A DNA stretch of 64,000 nucleotides from Planctomycetota bacterium (GTDB taxonomy: Bacteria > Planctomycetota > Planctomycetia > Pirellulales > Pirellulaceae): positions 1 to 64,000 of the forward strand of contig JAFLCP010000008.1 of the NCBI GenBank assembly GCA_017303505.1. The letters run 5' to 3'. Every line of letters begins with the position of its first letter. Positions within the stretch are counted from its first letter, which is position 1. Position numbers and translations under genes: made by a program. A model generated the notes under the pieces. The model was not told the origin of the DNA. It saw nothing but the letters and a program-made list of their open reading frames with translations, and ran no database searches. Below, piece after piece: positions 63,001-64,000 of this stretch.

Positions 63001-64000
63001 CGGGAACATGATCGCTCTCTTCTTTAGCTGCAGTCGAATGGCCCATACGGGCAAAGAGTCGAGCGAGCTGCACATGCTCGAGTTGGCTGGCACGCTGTCG
63101 AGCGAGTTGTTGATTGAGATATTGCCGCGCCCCGCCGAACGCCTGCCGCCGAATCGCTTGCTCTTCACGCAAGCGAAGAGCATGATCGCCCTGCATATTA
63201 GCCAAAAGTTGATCGTAAAATTCGTCGCGATAAGTGGCGATACCGCTGAGCAACGTGGCCATATTGAGCGTGGAAGGGAATGTGTTGGGACTATTTCCAC
63301 TGACGCCCGAAGCCATAAGGATTGTACCAGCCAAAACGGCGGCAGCTTCGTAGAGCAACTGATCTTCAGGTAGGCTTTCTTGTTTGATACGCGCCAAGAG
63401 CGCATCGAGAGTTACTTGTTGAATGACAAAGCGACGATAGTAGCCGGCGTTGTCGATGCAATGCGGGTCCCATTGGCCGAAATGATAATTGGGACGACGA
63501 TTGACGGGATGATCAAAATCGTAGGCGCGCGGATCAAGCGCGAGTTCGTCCATGAGATTCAGATCGAGATACGCGCGATGCATGATGTCTGAATCGGTCT
63601 CTTCGAGAATGCGGAGAGCGATTTCAACTACGGCTCGATATGGTCCGTCGGTAACACCGGCACCTTTTACATACAGCGGTACGGGCCGCATCCATTCATG
63701 CGGATATGGTTCGAGTCTGCGACCTTCCAGTACGGCGACAGGCCGGAAACCAACGTAGTCGTTCAACTTGCGGATAGCTGCTGGAACGATGCGCTCGACT
63801 TCATTCCATGGTCCACCTTGCTGGAGGACGGCCTCCATAGCACGCCCGATGAAGAAACCATTGAAGAGAGCTTCGGGTTCTTGATGAAAGAGGAGGTCGC
63901 GATGGAAATCGATGTAGGCGGGGAGAAGTTGGAGCCAAACGAGTTTTAGGACTTCAGCGGCTTGGTTGGATTGTTGAAACGCGGGGTTTTCGGCGGCCAG
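60089..64000 (-). CDS. Very large hypothetical protein, N-terminus beyond the window
   Basis: The frame is open from the stop at 60089 to the right edge, so 1303 residues are visible and the true start lies outside; an ATG at 63838 is internal, because the 54 codons before it read as normal protein (PAYIDFHRDLLFHQEPEALF). The protein is helix-rich and has no signal peptide in the visible part. An acidic, low-complexity linker (coded by about 61985-62190; KKRKNKPENP, then SSDGEDEDG and SDSEDELLEE) separates two helical regions. No enzyme motif was recognised. It may be a planctomycete-specific scaffold; function unknown. Confidence 0.85.
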   Translation of the reverse strand: MAAENPAFQQSNQAAEVLKLVWLQLLPAYIDFHRDLLFHQEPEALFNGFFIGRAMEAVLQQGGPWNEVERIVPAAIRKLNDYVGFRPVAVLEGRRLEPYPHEWMRPVPLYVKGAGVTDGPYRAVVEIALRILEETDSDIMHRAYLDLNLMDELALDPRAYDFDHPVNRRPNYHFGQWDPHCIDNAGYYRRFVIQQVTLDALLARIKQESLPEDQLLYEAAAVLAGTILMASGVSGNSPNTFPSTLNMATLLSGIATYRDEFYDQLLANMQGDHALRLREEQAIRRQAFGGARQYLNQQLARQRASQLEHVQLARLFARMGHSTAAKEESDHVPVPAARIICRIDCLVTAGSQALQQGNLKYASAVPSQIMDLLQRGIECGAVVDPWNILGFAGNFSRFHGPESAVRDHRVDDLVALMESIFALQSRIWREAAARNEEAICQRVSEQFRSTAEWWRKFAPHQVPDLDATDPLESYQSASLVATALRLWHAGGAATGDVRFWAPHAELFDSPKAYALVIEALLEREDFVAAMALLVHWLSQAEKVGLQSGSTTFSILAQQWLQRLQLRLQKGDAPNNLGWPLVSKFFDYLEANSEKYWTPPEFQLAVKKRKNKPENPNEGLASTNESSDGEDEDGSRFDSAYENVVYQDSTNDGLDSSLFEEGSDSEDELLEESRRIEQHLTFLNAIAHMWKQVAIYPLLRTSQGNEGGKSGTDLLSALKHWCEQAALNAKGLIRLLDDIHGHRIPRGGSDADAMARYDRRRLTKESLVDRLIGTIVETSDARHLMLATLIAGSENGQSDVAALSSLPEDDRLAVRVFSQLMCGNTEQTKNDFPELIKAFYAKPLLYVPLARGGDPQSISSVRLRRRVMTHLLTWLPRAGLYFQAVELVETARHMEHNNPVGSGAVTEFDDLYKIAYKAMVRSLVRNAYAWQRQIQPRTSAQQAYENRATYPTPTEIIVDQLNEADMVGITEPHSDLLIPFLEQLTRVMLVSWLSHSRTLRLSILETVENSSSWKRLVDFIQRYGGALFTQQFLRLSNVRAILHQGVGAWLDQVVEDGGQPEVQPLLDGLQAGEIQRAEAERQLSIVLEGIIDHYAEYRDYNSTTTQSDRGEMLYMLLDFLRLRVRYDRVSWNLRPVFWAHEIMVRSGCHKGANQWRRALSERIGREAEMYLEHLTKLQEKYAMRMPTVADRLSERFIKPMTVDRMRALIRPAIRQIRHGKDAPAFEMLVTETKALTKEPTGVGFDVPAWLQALEEEVDRALEHERYARIEANYDVAVPLRLLSMADLEEQLNTAERQNSRLLDK

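Overview
The window reads as chromosomal DNA of a planctomycete, most likely from the Pirellulales. The main support is four two-gene modules of the families greatly expanded in that phylum: cytochrome-like PSCyt/DUF1549/DUF1553 proteins paired with DUF1501 (three modules) and a DUF1587/1595/1592/1588/1585 protein paired with DUF1552. A Tat-exported Gfo/Idh/MocA oxidoreductase, an arylsulfatase and many small phylum-type secreted proteins fit the same picture. Base composition is close to balanced. The assignment is by gene content only, since there is no rRNA here.

Layout. 0-16 kb is almost entirely minus strand: a SEC-C protein cut by the left edge, an anti-sigma/anti-anti-sigma pair, small secreted proteins, a DUF1549/1553 + DUF1501 module, a small protein with a hairpin-rich leader, a gene-poor kilobase, yjbQ, a run of unknowns with an AAA ATPase, then a compact run of hemH, an aldo/keto reductase and two small genes. 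16-17 kb holds tRNA-Glu with a terminator, then csrA. 17.5-22.5 kb is plus strand: membrane protein + NUDIX gene (4-nt overlap) and argC-argJ ending in a strong terminator. 22.5-32 kb has the DUF1592/DUF1552 module, a pterin dehydratase, a 2-Cys peroxiredoxin, a MazG-like pyrophosphohydrolase, an M28 peptidase, a membrane-fusion protein, fabH and a PepSY protein. 32.6-38.8 kb carries a PSD1-DUF1501 module and an MFS transporter. 38.9-43 kb holds a TPR lipoprotein, two secreted proteins, an EamA transporter and a small gene. 43.5-48.1 kb is acidic protein - ileS - purN. 48.2-60 kb looks like a degradative accessory region: TIM-barrel-like secreted protein, DUF1501/PSD1 module, Gfo/Idh oxidoreductase, DUF3748 protein, arylsulfatase and a beta-lactamase-fold hydrolase. 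The right edge is a very large unknown protein whose start lies outside the window.

How the parts fit. Housekeeping functions (arginine acetyl cycle, purine, haem, fatty-acid initiation, isoleucyl-tRNA, redox protection, nucleotide clean-up) are interleaved with exported modules that probably act on the cell surface or on polysaccharides. The non-coding DNA is the most unusual part. There are three copies of a ~108 bp element with inverted ends at gene boundaries of the 48-54 kb region; a separate 164 bp element with 20 bp inverted ends and a 9 bp target duplication at 9.65 kb; a 120 bp tandem duplication at 58.4 kb sharing a core with it; and a 15 bp tandem repeat with an inverted partner between two convergent genes. 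No complete insertion sequence, prophage, CRISPR array or recognised defence system was found. All annotation is by reading motifs; no database search was possible.
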